Source: JABDIY01 sp963803875
GTDB taxonomy: Bacteria; Actinomycetota; Acidimicrobiia; Acidimicrobiales; SZUA-35
Assembly: GCA_963803875.1 (NCBI GenBank)
Contig: CAWDOA010000008.1
Coordinates: forward strand, 186,001 to 250,000
DNA: 64,000 bases
Direction of reading: 5' to 3'
In this document: positions 54,697 to 64,000 of the stretch, piece by piece
Position numbering within the stretch: position 1 is the stretch's first letter
How the letters are laid out: the number at the start of each line of letters is the position of its first letter
Made by a program: the position numbers and the translations under genes
Notes under the pieces: generated by a model
The model's database searches: none
What the model was told of the DNA's origin: nothing
Seen by the model: the letters and a program-made list of their open reading frames with translations, nothing else

Positions 54697-57600
54697 GTGG
54701 CATCCAACGAAGAACCGAGATCACTTGGCCCAAATGCGTGGCTGGTTGAGGAATTAGCCCAGAACTACAAGGACAACCCAAAGTCGGTCCCCGAGGACTG
54801 GCGTCACCTGTTCTCCGGGGCCGAAGCACCTTCGACCCCCACGGGTTCGGTCGCGCCCACGGTTGCCACCGGACTTCGAACCACCGCTGAGAGAGCAGCG
54901 CCAGTAGATTCCGATTCCCGAGTTCTCGACAACGGCGGACCCACGCCGGCCGCTCCGACTCCAGTCACCCCCAGCTCCGTCACGCCCACGGCCGAGCCGT
55001 CCAAGGCCCCGGAGCCCAAGGCGTTGCGCACCGCTGAAGAAGCAGTCGAAGAACCTGGTGTGCCACTTCGAGGCGCGGCCGCACGGATCGTAACGAATAT
55101 GGAGGCGAGCCTCTCCGTTCCTACCGCAACCAGTTTCCGCGAAGTTCCGGCGAAGCTCCTCGAAATCAACCGCAAGGTCCTCAACAATCACCTCAAGAGG
55201 ATTCGCGGCGGCAAAGTGAGCTTCACCCACCTGATCGGGTTCGCGATCGTCAGAGCGATTCGAGAAGAAGTGCCGGCCATGGCGAACACCTATGTCGCAG
55301 GCGAGGACGGCAAGCCGCGTGTGGTTCGGAGCGGACGAATCAATGTGGGCATTGCGGTGGATCAGGCCAAGTCCGACGGGTCCCGCAACCTCGTTGTCCC
55401 CGTCCTCAAGGACACACAGGACATGACCTTCCCCCAGTTCCTCGACGCGTACGAAAGCGCTATCGCCAAGGTTCGGAACAACAAGCTCCAAGTCGACGAT
55501 CTGATGGGTGCCAATGTCTCGATCACGAACCCGGGGACGATCGGCACGATCCAGAGCGTCCCTCGACTCATGCCGGGCCAGGGACTCATCGTTGGACTGG
55601 GGGGGATTGGCTATCCAACCGAGTACCAGGCTGCGGATCCGGCCACACTCGCTGAGCTCGGGATCTCCAAGATCATGACTGTCTCGAGCACCTACGACCA
55701 TCGGATAATCCAAGGTGCGGAATCGGGTCTGTTCCTCAAGCGGGTCCATGAACTCCTGCTGGGCGATTACGACTTCTATTCAGAGATCTTCCGCGACATG
55801 CATGTCCCGTATGAGGCGGTGCAGTGGCGGAAGGACACGGTTGTGTCCAACAACGACGTCGACATGGCGATCGCCAAACAACATGGCGTCAACACGTTGA
55901 TCAACCAATACCGCGTCCGCGGTCACCTGATCGCAAACACGAACCCATTGTCCGATGGCCCAAAGGAAATGCACCCGGAACTCGACCCGGCCACCTTCGG
56001 GCTGACGATCTGGGACCTCGATCGCAAGTTCCTCACCGGCACCACCGAGGGGATCTACGCAGCGATCGACGGCGTCGCGAAACAGATGAAGCTCGGCGAC
56101 ATCCTGGGAGTGCTCCGCGATGCGTACTGCCGAACAATCGGCGTGGAGTACATGCACATCGCCGATCCGCAGGAGAAGCGTTGGATCCAAGAAAAGGTAG
56201 AGGTTCCTGCATCACGTTTCGACCGAGAGGACCTTCATCACATCCTCGAACGCCTCAGTACCGCCGAAGCGTTCGAGAAGTTTCTCGCAGCGCGTTACGT
56301 GGGCCAGAAGAGATTCGGGCTCGAGGGTGGCGAGAGCGCGGTTCCGATCCTGGACGCAATTCTGAGCGACGCCGCCGATTCGGGCATCGAGCGAGGCATC
56401 ATCGGCATGGCCCACCGAGGTCGGCTCAACGTGCTCACGAACATCATGAAGAAGGGCCACCGCGAGCTTTTCAAGGAATTCGAGGGCGCCGTCGACCAGG
56501 AAGCGATCCAGGGGTCGGGGGACGTGAAGTACCACCTTGGCTTCATCGGCAGCCACACGAGCCGAGCCGGCAACACCGTAGAAGTGGAGCTCGCTGCCAA
56601 CCCGTCACATCTCGAAGCCGTCGATCCCGTTGTGGTCGGTATGGCGCGGGCTTACATGGACCAGAGCGATGCCGGCAACTACCCAATTCTCCCGATTCTC
56701 ATCCATGGCGATGCAGCGTTCGCAGGCCAGGGTGTGGTAGCGGAGACACTCAACCTCAGCCAGGTGAAGGGCTACAAAGTCGGTGGAACAATCCACCTGA
56801 TCATCAACAACCAATTGGGCTACACCACTGCACCACACCACAGTCGATCCTCTGAGTACTCCACCGACGTGGCCAAAATGGTCCAGGCACCCATCATTCA
56901 TGTGAACGCCGACGACCCCGAAGCCTGTGTTCGCGTGGCACAGCTGGCCTTCGCCTATCGGCAGCGATTCAACAAAGACGTGGTGATCGACATGATCGGC
57001 TACCGCCGTCACGGCCACAACGAAGGCGACGATCCCAGCTACACCCAGCCGGTCATGTATCGCAAGATCGGTGAGCGTCCCAGTGCTCGGACTCTCTTCA
57101 CCCAAGCACTCATCGACCGCGGTGAACTGTCCATTGAAGAAGCAGAGAAGGCCATCGAGTACTTCCAACAGATCCTGCAAATCGCACTGGAAGATACTCG
57201 AGAGTCCGCGCCCCCGGAAGGAATCCTGGCCAAACCCTCTCCCCCACCTGTGGGTGTGCTGCCCCACGTAGATACGTCTGTTCCCCGGGAGACCCTCGAC
57301 GAGGTGTACGCCGCCCTTTCCTCTGTGCCTGAAGGCTTCGAAGTCCATCCCAAGCTGGCGCGACAGTTTGGTGTGCGAGACAAGATGTGGGAGTCGGGCG
57401 AGGTCGATTGGGCGCTCGGCGAAGCGTTTGCCTTCGGCTCACTTCTGGCCGAAGGTAGCTCGGTGCGTCTCGCCGGGCAGGACAGCCGCCGCGGGACGTT
57501 CGCTCACCGACACGCAACCTTGAGCCACTATCAAGACGGAAGCGAGTTCACACCGCTCACCCAGCTCGGCAACGACGAACACCAGCTTCTGGGTGTACGA

Positions 57601-58426
57601 CTCGACGCTCTCCGAATACGCCGGTCTGGGCTTCGAGTATGGCTACTCACTGGTAAACCCCGATTGCCTAACGCTATGGGAAGCTCAGTTCGGTGACTTC
57701 GTAAACGGAGCCCAGATCATCATCGATCAATTCCTGGTTTCAGCAGAGGACAAGTGGACCGAGGGCTCTCCTCTGGTGATGCTCCTACCGCACGGCTACG
57801 AAGGTCAAGGCCCGGAGCATTCATCTGGTCGTCTGGAGCGCTTCCTTCTGCTGTGCGCCGAAGACAACATCCAGGTCGCCAACCCAACCACTGCCGCGCA
57901 GCTCTTCCACCTCCTGCGACGCCAGATCGTGCGAGAGGTCAACAAACCTCTGGTCGTCTTCACGCCCAAGTCCGGATTGCGGGCCAAGTACTCCCGAAAC
58001 AACGTCGACAAGTTCACGTCGGGGAGTTTCGAAGAGGTGCTGGAGCCGTCGCCGGTGGCCGACAGCAACGCGGTCGCCCGCGTAGTGTTCGCATCGGGAA
58101 AGGTGGCGGCAGAAGCCGAGCAGTATCGAGACGACAACAACCACAAGACGGCGGTGGTGAGGGTCGAGCAGCTGTACCCATGGCCCTTTGCCGACGTTGC
58201 CGCTGCACTCGGCCGGTATCCCAACGCAACCGAGATCGTCTGGCTGCAGGAAGAACCCGAGAACATGGGGGCTTGGAATTCGGTCAAGGGTCGCCTCTAC
58301 GAAGCTCATGGTGCCACGCACACAATCCGACGAGTCAGCCGGACCGAATCAGGTAGCCCCGCAACAGGTTCACGTGCGATTCATCTTCAGGAACAGGCAG
58401 CACTGTTGCAGCGGGCGTTTCAGTAG
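54697..58426 (+). CDS. kgd: Multifunctional 2-oxoglutarate dehydrogenase/decarboxylase Kgd (frameshifted)
   Basis: The actinobacterial fused E2-E1 enzyme of the TCA cycle. An N-terminal segment (GPNAWLVEELAQNYKDNP), an Ala/Pro/Thr linker and an E2-like acyltransferase domain (about 115-370; YDHRIIQGAESG) are followed by the thiamine-diphosphate E1 domain (MAHRGRLNVL, HGDAAFAGQGVVAETLN, INNQLGYTT). The frame changes between about 57544 and 57580. Removing one base there continues as SFWVYDSTLSEYAGLGFEYG and gives 1242 residues, close to the mycobacterial length. The start is GTG 54697. It overlaps the convergent HAD gene by seven bases. Confidence 0.92.
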
Positions 58427-59046
58427 CCACCCAGCTCAACACCCAGCACGCTCTCCAAGTCACGAATCGCTTGGCCCTCGTCTGTCACTTTGATCGTGGT
58501 GATCCCCATTGCTCGCGCCGGCTTGAGGTTGATTCCTAGATCGTCGAGGAATACGGCATTGGACGGCTCGATCCCGAGATCGTCGAGAACCGCCATATAG
58601 AACTCGGTCTCGGGCTTTCGTAGTCCCATCGTCGACGATTCATACACCCGTTCAAAACACGACATTGCATCTGCAATGTCACTTCTGACATCGCCGTCGG
58701 ACACGACGTTGTTGGTGAGACAAACAATGCGGTAGCCGAGGCGTGGGAGCGAATCGAGCGCCTGCCTCATCGCAGGCCGGACAGCGCCGAAGAGCAGCTG
58801 CAAAACATCGCTCCCACGCACCGAGTGGCCGAAAGCTCCAGATTCGACCGCGAAAAGTTCGTCGAATTCTTCGATCGTGACATCGCTTCTTTCCAACTTG
58901 GCCCAGGCATTGTCGTTGGGGTTGGTAGCGTTGAGCTTCCGCAGAAAGCCCGTAGGTAAGCCAGATTCTTCCTCAAACTTCTCAAACGCGACGAATGGCG
59001 ACTCTATTACCACTCCACCGAAGTCAAACATCACACAAGAGATCAT
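58420..59046 (-). CDS. HAD-superfamily hydrolase
   Basis: A 208-residue haloacid-dehalogenase-fold hydrolase. Motif I is modified: FDFGGVVIES, in which the usual second Asp is replaced by Gly, as in the epoxide-hydrolase-like/YihX subgroup. Motif II (LTNN), motif III Lys (GLRKPETEFY) and motif IV (FLDDLGINLKPARAMG) are clear. The ATG at 59046 is preferred over an upstream in-frame Met. The substrate is probably a phosphorylated metabolite. It is divergent from the NYN-S1 gene. Confidence 0.85.
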   Translation of the reverse strand: MISCVMFDFGGVVIESPFVAFEKFEEESGLPTGFLRKLNATNPNDNAWAKLERSDVTIEEFDELFAVESGAFGHSVRGSDVLQLLFGAVRPAMRQALDSLPRLGYRIVCLTNNVVSDGDVRSDIADAMSCFERVYESSTMGLRKPETEFYMAVLDDLGIEPSNAVFLDDLGINLKPARAMGITTIKVTDEGQAIRDLESVLGVELGGY

Positions 59047-59118
59047 GGAAGAAAGGTTAGAAGTAGTGATAACCAGCCGAAGCAAACAGAAGACTTCGGT
59101 GATTCACTAGTAACCCGC

Positions 59119-60648
59119 ATGACCTCAAAGCGAACACAACACCTCGTGGTCGACGGCTCCAATATCGCAACGGAGGGTCGAACCACACCTAGCCTTGGCC
59201 AACTGGACGAGGCTGTCCGTGCTGTGGTGAAGGAGGGCTTCGACCCGATCACAGTAATTGTGGATGCGACGTTCCCGCGTCGAATTGAAGGCGGTGAAGT
59301 GGACGAGTTCGAAGCCCGAACTCTCGATGGGACGATCGTGACCCCGCCCGCTGGAGTCGTTGGTCGCGGCGATGCATTCATTCTCCAGGTCGCTGCCCAA
59401 GTCGATGCGGTAGTTCTGTCCAACGACTCGTTTCAAGAATTTCATGGCGAGCATGAGTGGTTGCTGACCGAGGATCAACGCCTTCTCGGCGGCAAACCGG
59501 TGCCGAATGTCGGCTGGGTGTTCGCTTGGCGCGGACCTGTACGCGGACCCAAAAGCCGTCAGTCAATCAAGGCGGCCAAGAGCAAAGCGGCCAAGACGCC
59601 CACGCCTGAGGAGCAGGCGTTGCCCAAGCCCGCCAAGCGACCGTCCCGAAAGGCCACACGCAAGCAGGCGGCGGACAGCAACAAGCAGTCCGAGCAGCGG
59701 CCCAAGCAGTCCGAGCAGCGGCCCAAGCAGCCCAAGCAGTCCGAGCAGCGGCCCAAGCAGCCCAAGCAGTCCGAGCAGCGGCCCAAGCAGCCCAAGCAGC
59801 CCGAGCAGCCTGAGGAATCGTCACCAAAGGTGAACGAGCCCCATCATCTGAATGACGTCAACGAGTTCATGGCGTTCGTGACCAAGTACTCCATCGGTGA
59901 CACCATCCAAGGTCACGTCGAGCGGTACTCAAGCCATGGTTGTTACCTCCGGGCCGCAACCGCACAGTGTTATCTGCCAATCAAAGCGATGGGGGATCCA
60001 CCTCCGACCAAGGCCCGGGACGTTCTGTCCAAGGGCGACCTGGTTCGGGCCCGCGTGGAATCACTCGATGCGCACCGAAGGGGAATCAACGTTTCGCTGG
60101 TCAGCGTGACTCCCCAGGCAGGCAGCAATGACCACAAACAAACAAGCAACCCGCCCCGTAGGAGCGAAAATATCATGGCAACACCCAAGAAGTCTGCGAA
60201 GAAGCGCACCACCAAGAAAGCTGCACCCAAGAAAGCGGTGAAGAAGGCTGCACCCAAGAAAGCTGCACCCAAGAAAGCTGCACCCAAGAAAGCGGTGAAG
60301 CGCACCACCAAGAAAGCCGCACCCAAGAAAGCGGTGAAGCGCACCACCAAGAAAGCCGCACCCAAGAAAGCGGTGAAGAAGGCTGCACCCAAGAAAGCGG
60401 TGAAGCGCACCACCAAGAAAGCGGCACCCAAGAAAGCGGTGAAGAAGGCTGCACCCAAGAAAGCGGTGAAGCGCACCACCAAGAAGGCCGCGCCCAAGAA
60501 GGCCTGTGAAGCGCACCCCAAGAAAGCGGCGAAGCGCACCACCAAGAAGGCCGCACCCAAGAAAGCGGCGAAGCGCACCACCAAGAAGGCCGCGCCCAAG
60601 AAGGCTGTGAAGCGCACCACCAAGAAAGCAACGCCCAAGAAGCGCTGA
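59119..60648 (+). CDS. NYN/PIN-like RNase, S1 domain and histone-H1-like tail protein
   Basis: A 509-codon frame. Residues 1-145 form an NYN/Zc3h12a-type nuclease fold: HLVVDGSNIATEG and VIVDATF carry conserved acids, and VVLSNDSFQEFH the distal Asp. A Lys-rich linker with KQSEQRPKQP repeats (about 187-235) follows, then an S1 RNA-binding domain (about 262-330; GDTIQGHVERYSSHGCYLRA). The last 157 residues are KAAPKKAVKRTTKK repeats, as in histone H1-like proteins. An ATG at 60175 with AGGAG upstream may start the tail as a separate protein. The likely role is RNA cleavage or processing with nucleic-acid binding. Confidence 0.75.
   Translation: MTSKRTQHLVVDGSNIATEGRTTPSLGQLDEAVRAVVKEGFDPITVIVDATFPRRIEGGEVDEFEARTLDGTIVTPPAGVVGRGDAFILQVAAQVDAVVLSNDSFQEFHGEHEWLLTEDQRLLGGKPVPNVGWVFAWRGPVRGPKSRQSIKAAKSKAAKTPTPEEQALPKPAKRPSRKATRKQAADSNKQSEQRPKQSEQRPKQPKQSEQRPKQPKQSEQRPKQPKQPEQPEESSPKVNEPHHLNDVNEFMAFVTKYSIGDTIQGHVERYSSHGCYLRAATAQCYLPIKAMGDPPPTKARDVLSKGDLVRARVESLDAHRRGINVSLVSVTPQAGSNDHKQTSNPPRRSENIMATPKKSAKKRTTKKAAPKKAVKKAAPKKAAPKKAAPKKAVKRTTKKAAPKKAVKRTTKKAAPKKAVKKAAPKKAVKRTTKKAAPKKAVKKAAPKKAVKRTTKKAAPKKACEAHPKKAAKRTTKKAAPKKAAKRTTKKAAPKKAVKRTTKKATPKKR
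59683..59813 (+). repeat. KQSEQRPKQP-coding tandem repeat
   Basis: Repeats built from aagcagtccgagcagcggccc and aagcagccc units encode a Lys/Gln/Pro linker between the nuclease and S1 domains. Copy number is likely to vary between strains. Confidence 0.8.
60162..60177 (+). promoter_or_regulatory. Possible internal ribosome binding site and start
   Basis: AGGAG at 60162-60166 lies eight bases before an in-frame ATG at 60175, exactly where the Lys/Ala/Pro repeat region begins (MATPKKSAKKRTTKK). The 15 codons before it (HKQTSNPPRRSENI) do not look like part of either domain. This could start a separate 157-residue histone-H1-like protein. Confidence 0.5.
60175..60645 (+). repeat. KAAPKKAVKRTTKK-coding repeat (H1-like tail)
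   Basis: Repeats of aagaaagctgcacccaag and gtgaagcgcaccaccaag units encode the basic tail. At 60502-60520 one unit reads gcctgtgaagcgcacccc, with one extra and one missing base relative to its neighbours, so the protein reads CEAHP for a few residues instead of VKRTT. Confidence 0.85.
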
Positions 60649-60653
60649 TCTGT

Positions 60654-60668
60654 GTTCACCGTGTGAAC
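60654..60668 (+). other. Small hairpin after the NYN-S1 gene
   Basis: GTTCAC (60654-60659) pairs with GTGAAC (60663-60668) five bases after the stop codon. It is short, and may assist the larger hairpin downstream. Confidence 0.3.
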
Positions 60669-60695
60669 GGTTGACCGTACATCGCAATCGGTTGG

Positions 60696-60715
60696 GCCCC
60701 CGCTTCAGCGGGGGC
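60696..60715 (+). terminator. GC-rich terminator hairpin before ettA
   Basis: GCCCCCGC (60696-60703) pairs with GCGGGGGC (60708-60715) around a TTCA loop, between the NYN-S1 gene and ettA. It is a strong stem without a T tract, a form common in GC-rich actinobacteria. Confidence 0.6.
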
Positions 60716-60777
60716 TGCATCCCGGGCCTGGCTCACACTCGTCCGCTGAACATCGCTAGCCCCTAGGCTCTGGAGCC

Positions 60778-62459
60778 ATGGCTGCGCAGTTCATCTACTC
60801 GATGCACAAGGTCGGGAGGTACTATCCGCCAGATCGTCAAGTGCTCGAGAACATCAGCCTTTCGTTCTATCCGGGGGCCAAGATCGGCGTCCTCGGCTCT
60901 AACGGAGCCGGCAAGTCATCCCTGCTCCGGATAATGGCAGGCCTCGACGACGGCTACACCGGTGAAGCTCGGCTTACGCCGGGATTCTCTGTCGGCTACC
61001 TCGAACAGGAACCTCATCTCGATCCGGAGAAGGATGTTCGCAGCAACGTCATGGATGGTGCGGGAGAAACGGTTCAGCTACTGGCAGACCACGACGCACT
61101 GATGGCCGAATGGGCCAATCCCGACGCCGACTACGAAAAGATCGGAGCAAAGCAGGCCGACCTCGAAGCCAAGATCGAGGCCGCCCAGGGTTGGGACCTC
61201 CAGCGCACCATCGAAATCGCAATGGATGCGTTGCGGCTTCCCGCTGGCGATCAGCGCGTCGATCATCTCTCTGGCGGTGAGGCCAGACGGGTGGCCTTGT
61301 GCCGTCTTCTCCTCAGCCAGCCCGACCTGTTGCTTCTCGACGAGCCCACCAACCATCTCGATGCCGAGAGCGTCCACTGGCTCGAGAAGCGTCTCGACTC
61401 CTACCCCGGCACCGTCGTGGCCATTACCCACGACCGCTACTTCCTCGACAACGTAGCCAAGTGGATCCTGGAGCTCGATCGCGGCAAGGGGATTCCGTTC
61501 GAGGGCAATTACTCATCATGGCTGGAGCAGAAGCAGGACCGATTGGACTCTGAGCAGCGGGGTCAGGCGGCCAAGAAGCGCACGCTCGCACGTGAACTGG
61601 AGTGGGTTCGGATGGCACCCAAGGCCCGCCAAGCCAAAGGAAAGGCCCGTCTGGCCGCCTACGAGTCCCTGCGCGATGAGGCTGAGGCCTACGACCCCAA
61701 AGACGACAAGGTGCAGATCCACATCCCACCTGGGCCCCGGCTCGGCGATCAGGTGATCGAAATCGACGGTCTCCGCAAGGCCTTCGGCTCCAAGCTCCTC
61801 ATCGAAGACTTGTCATTCAAGCTTCCCAGGGCTGGCATCGTGGGTGTGATCGGCGGCAACGGTGCCGGCAAGACCACACTGTTCAGAATGCTCATCGCAG
61901 CTGCTGCCGGCGAAGGAGAAGAGCCCGACGCTGGTTCGATCACCGTAGGTTCAACCGTCAAGATGTCCTACGTTGACCAGAGTCGGGACGTGCTCGATGC
62001 AACCAAGACGGTGTACGAGGAAATCACCGACGGAAAAGAAGTGATCGATCTCGCAGGGCGTGAAATCAACGGCCGGGCGTACGTGGCCGGCTTCAATTTC
62101 GAGGGTCGGATCAGCAGAAAGACGTCGGCGTACTCTCCGGTGGAGAACGAAACCGGGTTCACCTCGCCAAGGTGCTCAAGGACGGCGGAAACCTGCTGTT
62201 GCTCGACGAGCCGACGAATGACCTCGATGTCGACACGCTTCGAGCATTGGAAGACGGCCTGGACCGATTTGCCGGATGCGCTGTTGTGATCTCGCACGAT
62301 CGCTGGTTCCTCGACCGAATCGCCACTCACATTCTGGCCTTCGAGGGAAACAGCCAAGTTCGCTGGTTCGAGGGCAACTTCAGTGAATACGAAGAATTCC
62401 GAGAGGCTGAGTTCGGTGACGCAGCACTCCCGAGCCGAATCGAATACAAGAAGGCGTAG
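60778..62459 (+). CDS. ettA: ABC-F protein EttA (energy-dependent translational throttle; frameshifted)
   Basis: Two-domain ABC-F ATPase that binds the ribosomal E site and gates translation. The first domain has Walker A GSNGAGKSS, signature LSGGEARRVAL and LLDEPTNHLDAESV. The arm and linker region follow, then the second domain with Walker A GGNGAGKTT. At 62103-62106 one base is missing. Restoring a G makes the protein read EGSDQQKDVGVLSGGERNR and joins the rest (LLLLDEPTNDLDVDTLRAL, ISHDRWFLDRIATHILAFEG). The corrected length is 560 residues, close to the 555 of E. coli EttA. Confidence 0.92.
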
Positions 62460-62540
62460 GGCTTCCCGGCCTCGTCGCCGGCCACAAACGTCACATCACC
62501 GGGTGAAGTACCGGGTACGACCGTGTAGCACAATCGGGTG

Positions 62541-64000
62541 ATGGCCACTCCCCCCTCGGCGCCAGCTCACCGTCGATGACCGACCCAGCGATCGTTCGTG
62601 GGGTTCGTTCAGCGATGCCGGACCGTGGATCCTCACCACCAAGATGCCGTCTTGGCGAAAGCCGGCGTCGCGTCGCCGTGAACGACAGGCCGCAGAGCTT
62701 CCCTCGCTGTATGAAGCGCCCAGGCTCCCGCCGTTGCGCCGCGCACTCACGGTGATCCGCGTGCTGGGAACCGCAGTCCTCGGATGGGCGTTCAAGGAAC
62801 GAGGCACTCCCGAATCAAGGGCGGGCATCAGTCGAAGGCTACGACATGCGGCGGAGAACCTCGGGCCAACGTATATCAAGCTCGCCCAGATCATCAGCGC
62901 CGGTGAGGGTGTGTTCCCGGCCGAATTGGTGGCCGAGTGCAGAAAGCTGCGCGACCAGGTGGCTCCGGTCGACTATCAGCAGGTCGTTGACGTCATTGAG
63001 GGCGACTTCGGAAAATCAATGCACGAACTGTTCGCCAACTTCGCACCGACGTCCTTGGCCGCAGCATCGATCGCCCAGGTTCATCACGCCACACTCCACG
63101 ACGGGACACCAGTTGTTGTCAAAGTTCAACGTCCTGGCATCGATGAACTGGTGAAAAAGGACCTACGAGTGCTTGCGTGGCTCGCCCAGTTCTTGGTCGG
63201 CAGGATTCCGGTGGCGGCATTGGCAAATCCGCCTGCCCTCGTCGAGATGTTTGCCGAAACGATCGTGGAGGAACTGGACTTCCACCTCGAGGGCGACAAC
63301 ATGCTCGACGTCGCTGAGATCATGGTGAAGTTGAACCAAACCGGCTTCGTGATCCCGCGCCCCCACCCCGAACTGGTCAGCACCCGCGTCCTCGTGATGG
63401 AGGAACTCAAGGGCTTCAAATTCGACGACGTCGCCGGAATGAAGGATGCCGGAGTCAACACCCACAACGTGATTCGAACCGGCATGATCGGTTTCCTCGA
63501 AGGAGCGTTCGTTCATGGTGTCTTCCATGGCGACCTGCACGGCGGCAACCTTTTGGTACTTCCCGACGGACGAACCGGTCTACTCGACTTCGGTATCACC
63601 GGCCGGCTGTCCGACGCTGAGAAGCAGGCCTTCATGAAGATGATGATGACAGCAACCATGAATGACGTCACCGGACAGGTAGAGGCTCTGCGGGACCTCG
63701 GTGCGCTTCCAACCGATACCGATGTTCGGAAGGTGATCGATGACATTGGTCTTGACGGGCCGCCGATTGACCCCACCAAGATGACACCAGACGAGATGAT
63801 CGCCGAGCTTCAGCGGATCATCAAGGCTCTGCTCGGCTATGGCGCTCGAATGCCCAAGCCGTTGATGCTGTACGTGAAGAACCTGATCTTCATCGATGGA
63901 GCAATCGGTACGTTGGCGCCCGATCTCGACCTGTTCGGAGAGGTCACCTACATCGCCACCCACTTTTTCACCAAACACGGTGCCACCTTCGCCAACGAAC
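62541..64000 (+). CDS. AarF/UbiB-family atypical kinase (partial, probable frameshift near start)
   Basis: ABC1/UbiB-type protein kinase-like protein, cut by the right end of the window. The family motif KLAQIISAGEGVFPAEL, the ASIAQVHHA loop, nucleotide-binding VVVKVQRPG, catalytic HGDLHGGNLL and metal-binding LLDFGITG are clear. The main frame is open from 62542 and its first Met is at 62644, yet the preceding residues (DRPSDRSWGSFSDAGPW) look coding. An ATG at 62541 followed by a run of six C would join that frame if one C were removed. The start is therefore uncertain. Family roles include quinone synthesis and lipid homeostasis. Confidence 0.85.

Noticed and set aside
59683..60645. CRISPR array
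   Set aside because: The repeats are contiguous, in frame and code for low-complexity protein; there are no unique spacers.
59970..60659. Hydrophobic FLGAAFLVVRF repeats on the minus strand
   Set aside because: This is the exact antisense of the lysine-rich repeat; the plus strand has start, ribosome site and domains.
62327..62548. Minus-strand frame over the end of ettA
   Set aside because: Antisense to the conserved EttA C-terminus; only a short part is intergenic.
1..64000. tRNA, rRNA, riboswitch or mobile element
   Set aside because: I looked for tRNA T-arm consensus, rRNA-like stretches, transposase motifs and terminal inverted repeats and saw none convincing; a covariance-model scan would be needed to exclude small RNAs.

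Overview
The window is GC-rich, densely coded chromosomal DNA. It most likely comes from an actinobacterium, and I would guess Acidimicrobiia. Lineage evidence is a fused multifunctional 2-oxoglutarate dehydrogenase (Kgd), a UvrD2-type helicase with an HRDC tail, and the order recG-rsmD-coaD-yceD-rpmF-plsX-acpP-rnc-mutM-like-smc-ftsY, spread over 9-34 kb on the minus strand with other genes interposed. The taxonomic placement is inference. I saw no rRNA, tRNA, CRISPR array, prophage or insertion sequence.

Layout. 1-7.4 kb: a Bat-type operon (repeat-rich partial ORF, MoxR ATPase, DUF58, and a 1541-residue protein with three von Willebrand A domains). 7.5-9.5 kb: a monooxygenase-like protein and a CcmF-type haem lyase. 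9.5-15.6 kb: ftsY, an HtrA-like protease, a YbaK-like deacylase, an HTH/coiled-coil protein and a two-component system. 15.7-18.9 kb: a second MoxR-DUF58-VWA operon. 19-34 kb (minus): smc, a degenerate Fpg-like protein, rnc, acpP, a NIT-type sensor kinase, plsX, rpmF, a YceD protein, a coiled-coil protein, coaD, rsmD and recG, with a DUF389 membrane protein inserted on the plus strand. 34-40 kb: MFS transporter, RlmG methyltransferase, cold-shock-like protein, secreted HEXXH protein, small membrane and hypothetical proteins, a PIG-L deacetylase remnant and an FHA protein. 40-47 kb: DUF3291, deoC, two CitE/malyl-CoA-lyase-family proteins, a second DUF389 paralogue, a ChaN-like protein, ACT-malic enzyme and a PH/SHOCT membrane protein. 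47-54.7 kb: uvrD2, a secreted repeat protein, a lipoprotein, a Kef-type antiporter and xthA. 54.7-64 kb: kgd, a HAD hydrolase, an NYN-S1 protein with a histone-H1-like tail, ettA and an AarF/UbiB kinase that runs off the right end.

How the genes work together. The housekeeping block covers phospholipid/fatty-acid synthesis (plsX, acpP), CoA synthesis (coaD), RNA and ribosome maturation (rnc, rsmD, rlmG, rpmF, yceD), DNA maintenance (smc, recG, xthA, uvrD2) and protein targeting (ftsY). Central carbon genes are kgd, malic enzyme and the two lyase-family genes.

A caution for any reader: at least six conserved or otherwise intact genes (ccmF, ftsY, rlmG, the second DUF389 gene, kgd, ettA), and probably aarF, are each split by a net one-base shift. 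Undoing the shift gives family-typical products. Uncorrected indels in the assembly are the simplest explanation. Other noteworthy points are the three-VWA fusion, the NYN-S1-H1-like ORF with a possible internal start, an Fpg-like protein without recognisable catalytic residues, an internally deleted PIG-L gene, and short tandem repeats that begin at or next to the stop codons of three minus-strand genes.
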